From CAVVMA01 sp963788205 (GTDB lineage Bacteria > Desulfobacterota > Binatia > Binatales > Binataceae), in the NCBI GenBank assembly GCA_963788205.1, contig CAWBGG010000007.1, positions 558,001 through 622,000 of the forward strand: 64,000 nucleotides of DNA, written 5' to 3'. How positions within the stretch are numbered: the first letter of the stretch is position 1; each line of letters opens with the position of its first letter. The notes under the pieces were generated by a model, which saw only the letters and a list, made by a program, of their open reading frames with translations, was not told the origin of the DNA and searched no databases. Positions 61,597-64,000 of the stretch are shown here, one piece after another. A program made the translations under genes and the position numbers.

Positions 61597-62508
61597 CTAC
61601 GACGCTGGCATCGAGGCGGTGCGGCCGTGGCCCGAGAGTGTTGCGGTCAGTGCCGTCAGATCGTCGTCGTCGTAGTACTCGATCTCGATACGCCCCGGCG
61701 TGCGGCCGCGGCGGCGGACGATCCGCACCTTGCGCATCAGCGCTCGCTGCAAGCCCTCTTCGAGTGCGCTCAGGTTCGCGTCGACACCGATGCGAGCCCC
61801 GGAGCGTCGCCGGCCCCGATGGGCTTTTACGATCTGCTCGGCGCCCCGCGATGAGATCTTCCCTGCGGCGATCTGGCGCGCGGCTTCGATCTGGGCGTCG
61901 GCGGAAGTCAGCGCCAGCAGCGGCCGCGCCTGTCCGGCGTTGAGCTGCCCGCTGATAAGCATCTCCACCACCACCGACGGAAGGTCGAGCAGCCGTATCA
62001 CGTTGCTGACGTATGGGCGGCTCTTCCCGATCCGGCTGGCGATCTCATCGTGGCTGAGACCGAACTCGGTACCCAGGCGCACGAACGCACGCGCTTCTTC
62101 GATCGCGTTCAGGTCCTCGCGCGCCAGGTTCTCGACCAGTGACATCTCCAGCGCCGCGCGATCGTCGAGCTCGCGCACGATAACCGGGACCTCGCTGAGC
62201 GACGCGTTGCGGGCCGCGCGCAGCCGCCGCTCGCCCGCGATCAGCTCGTAGCGCGCCGGGCCATCCGCGCCTGCCGGCGCGCGCCGCACCACCAGGGGCT
62301 CGATCACGCCCTGGGTCTGAATCGCCCGCGTCAGCTCCTGGAGCCGTTCCGGGTCGAATCGCTGGCGCGGTTGAAACGGCCCTGGGACGATCCGGTCGAT
62401 TGCGACCAGCATCAACCCGACCCCGTCCGGGCCACCTGCGCTCTCCACTTCCGTCCGAGTGTTTCCGATCAGTGCATCCAGTCCCCGCCCCAAAGGTCTC
62501 CTGATCAT
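61597..62508 (-). CDS. parB: Chromosome-partitioning protein ParB
   Basis: A 303-residue CTPase/DNA-binding protein. After RRPLGRGLDALIGN come the box I region PFQPRQRFD, box II GERRLRAARNA, HTH LSHDEIASRIGKSRPYVSNVIRLL and the arginine-rich end GRTPGRIEIEY for dimerisation. ATG 62508 follows GAGGAGAGG. It lies downstream of parA; both complete the rsmG-parA-parB order. I see no parS site in the window. Confidence 0.95.
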   Translation of the reverse strand: MIRRPLGRGLDALIGNTRTEVESAGGPDGVGLMLVAIDRIVPGPFQPRQRFDPERLQELTRAIQTQGVIEPLVVRRAPAGADGPARYELIAGERRLRAARNASLSEVPVIVRELDDRAALEMSLVENLAREDLNAIEEARAFVRLGTEFGLSHDEIASRIGKSRPYVSNVIRLLDLPSVVVEMLISGQLNAGQARPLLALTSADAQIEAARQIAAGKISSRGAEQIVKAHRGRRRSGARIGVDANLSALEEGLQRALMRKVRIVRRRGRTPGRIEIEYYDDDDLTALTATLSGHGRTASMPAS

Positions 62509-62647
62509 CCGCCTCTCCTCACCTTCCCCGCCTGGATTGCGCCCGATTGCGCCGCCCGAGCGCCTTTGCTCGCCCAAGGCGCGCGCCCGCAGGCTGTTTA
62601 CAAATCCTTTCGCATCCAATCGACTTCACCGCTGCTGGTGTTCCCAG

Positions 62648-63457
62648 TCAGGCGCCACGCTGACCGGCCTCCGGCCAGCGCTTGGGCGCTAGCAACTCGG
62701 CGGCCAACTGGCGATAGCTTTCGGCGCCGCTCGATTTGGCCTCGTACTCAAGGACGGAGAGCCCATGGCTCGGACTCTCCGATAACCGCACATTGCGCGG
62801 AATAACGCTCGCGAAAACCTTGCCTGGGTAGTGGTCGCGCACCTCGCGGGTGACCTCATGGCTCAACCGGTTGCGCGCATCGAACATCGTGAGCAGGATG
62901 CCCTCGATTTCGAGTGATGTATTCAGGCCGGCCCTGACGCGCGCGATCGTGGCGCCGAGCGAGCTCAAGCCCTCCAGCGCATAGTATTCGCATTGCATCG
63001 GAACGAGGACCGAATCGGCCGCGACCAGCGCATTGAGCGTCAGCAGGCCGAGAGAGGGCGGTGTATCAATTAAAACGATGTTGTATTCCCAAGGGGCGGT
63101 GCCCAGCAGGCCCTTCAATCGATACTCGCGCCCCTCGATAGTCGCTAGCTCGATCTCAGCGCCTACCAAATCCGGACCGGATGGCGACAGGAAAAGTGTC
63201 GGGCGAACCGGCCGGATCGTTTCATCCAAGTAGATTTGCCCGATCAGCGCCTCATAGATCGTCCGGTGGGAGCCGCGCGAGGCGGCAAGCTCCTCGCTCG
63301 ACATCAGGCCCGAGGTAGCGTTGCCTTGCGGGTCCATGTCGATCAGGAGGACGCGCGAGCCCGACCGCGACATCGCGAATGCCAGATTGATCGCTGTGGT
63401 CGTCTTGCCGACCCCGCCCTTTTGATTGGCTATTGCGATCACCCTGCCCACAACCAC
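62648..63457 (-). CDS. parA: Chromosome-partitioning ATPase ParA (Soj)
   Basis: A 269-residue deviant Walker A ATPase that positions ParB-bound origins. KGGVGKTTTAINLA is the deviant Walker A; LLIDMDPQGNAT is Walker A' and VLIDTPPSLGLLTLNAL Walker B. Start candidates are GTG 63457 and internal GTGs at 63451 and 63442. parB begins 140 bases downstream; rsmG is upstream. Confidence 0.95.
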   Translation of the reverse strand: MVVGRVIAIANQKGGVGKTTTAINLAFAMSRSGSRVLLIDMDPQGNATSGLMSSEELAASRGSHRTIYEALIGQIYLDETIRPVRPTLFLSPSGPDLVGAEIELATIEGREYRLKGLLGTAPWEYNIVLIDTPPSLGLLTLNALVAADSVLVPMQCEYYALEGLSSLGATIARVRAGLNTSLEIEGILLTMFDARNRLSHEVTREVRDHYPGKVFASVIPRNVRLSESPSHGLSVLEYEAKSSGAESYRQLAAELLAPKRWPEAGQRGA

Positions 63458-63570
63458 CCCGTACGCGCTGAAGTATGCAAAGTATTTACTACTGGCGAAT
63501 CAAGAAATCAAATGTCACCTGTGGATAGTTGCCAAGTGCGATATTAAAACGCCATAACCATCTGAATTCG

Positions 63571-64000
63571 CTAATCTTTTTGAAAGATGCAGAGCGAGCG
63601 GTTTACGGGCTTGCCATCACGCTCGATCGTGTAAGGCAGCCGTTGCGCAGCTCCGAATCCCACAGAACTCCCCAATTTCGAATCCACCCGCTGATCGCGG
63701 GCCAAGTACAAGATCGCGAGACCGCCGCATCGCAGGCAGGCCGCGGCGATTCGCCACAGCGAGGGCCAATCGCCGACCGCACGTACCGTCAGTGCGTCGT
63801 ACTCCCCGGTCGCATTCATCGCTTCGGCACGTGTCGATTCCACGATCGCATTATCTAGACCCATCTCGGCGATCGCCACCGACAAGAAGCTCGCCCTTTT
63901 ACGACGTGATTCGCAGAGGGTGAAACGAGCGCCGCAGGCCGCAGCCAGCACCAGCCCAGGGAATCCTGCCCCGCTGCCAAGGTCGAGAACCCGGCTTCCC
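63571..64000 (-). CDS. rsmG: 16S rRNA (guanine-N7) methyltransferase RsmG, 5'-truncated
   Basis: The C-terminal ~143 residues are within the window. The SAM-binding motif GSRVLDLGSGAGFPGLVLA appears at the window edge and reading continues ESRRKRASFLSVAIAE, TVRAVGDW, to the stop. The full enzyme (~210 residues) methylates G527 of 16S rRNA. It precedes parA and parB, the conserved order near replication origins. Confidence 0.92.
   Translation of the reverse strand, partial: GSRVLDLGSGAGFPGLVLAAACGARFTLCESRRKRASFLSVAIAEMGLDNAIVESTRAEAMNATGEYDALTVRAVGDWPSLWRIAAACLRCGGLAILYLARDQRVDSKLGSSVGFGAAQRLPYTIERDGKPVNRSLCIFQKD

Noticed and set aside
63458..63570. parS site or origin element between parA and rsmG
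   Set aside because: No TGTTTCACGTGAAACA-like palindrome or DnaA-box cluster could be found.

Overview
The window reads as bacterial chromosome from a high-GC, Gram-negative-type organism. It has lipoprotein and Sec signal peptides, anhydro-muropeptide recycling, a very large NAD-glutamate dehydrogenase, acyl-CoA-type enzymes (enoyl-CoA hydratase, MaoC hydratase) and an F420/FMN-type PPOX protein. The core gene order (tpiA-secG-tRNA-Leu on the left, rsmG-parA-parB on the right) and the family mix suggest a deep-branching, delta-proteobacteria-like soil or metagenome lineage, for example Binatota/Desulfobacterota-like. That placement is inference only; no 16S rRNA is present.

Layout. 1-1033: partial tpiA, secG, tRNA-Leu(GAG). 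1012-3710: a MazF/antitoxin pair abutting the tRNA, a radical SAM protein and two small coupled genes. 3970-11109: metabolic and stress genes (alpha/beta hydrolase, GST, beta-propeller-like protein, DsbA-like, catalase-like peroxidase, TetR, PPOX, methyltransferase). 11195-12999: AAA ATPase plus DUF4276 pair, a likely defence module. 13111-15578: Usp, Fur, hydrolase. 15579-18113: a two-gene cassette (SAP/Cys-His protein and HEPN protein) bracketed by an intact hydrolase and a deleted hydrolase remnant. 18128-28562: secreted protein, a 35-residue basic protein, enoyl-CoA hydratase, 2H phosphoesterase, NDH-2, cyclase, APC permease, PP2C phosphatase, Ser/Thr kinase and AmtB, tRNA-Val(CAC). 28662-44444: VOC, AmmB/Memo, Rieske, rRNA/tRNA uracil methyltransferase, NAD-GDH, cytochrome c, membrane proteins, nagA, MaoC, binding protein, anmK. 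44526-45694: HicB with a HicA-like remnant, DUF302, DUF202. 53423-59577: alkylsulfatase-type MBL, HAD, riboflavin synthase, Rrf2, kinase-like/GNAT protein, GT39-like transferase. 59587-64000: an orphan PD-(D/E)xK protein next to parB-parA-rsmG.

The most unusual region is 45774-53344 on the minus strand. Removing two insertion sequences in silico restores a translationally coupled two-gene operon: a ~516-residue nitrilase-fold protein with a complete Glu-Lys-Cys triad and a ~910-residue helical protein of unknown family. An IS630-type element (TA duplication) sits in the first gene and a passenger-carrying IS1595-type element (25-bp perfect inverted repeats, 8-bp target duplication) sits in the second. 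Both junctions rejoin exactly in frame, so the insertions look recent. This is my best candidate for an undescribed system.

Several otherwise well-conserved genes carry single-base frame breaks (near 4375, 23720, 23850, 25520, 29900 and 31940). This is more consistent with assembly errors than with mass gene decay, and affects how the 'pseudogene' calls should be read.
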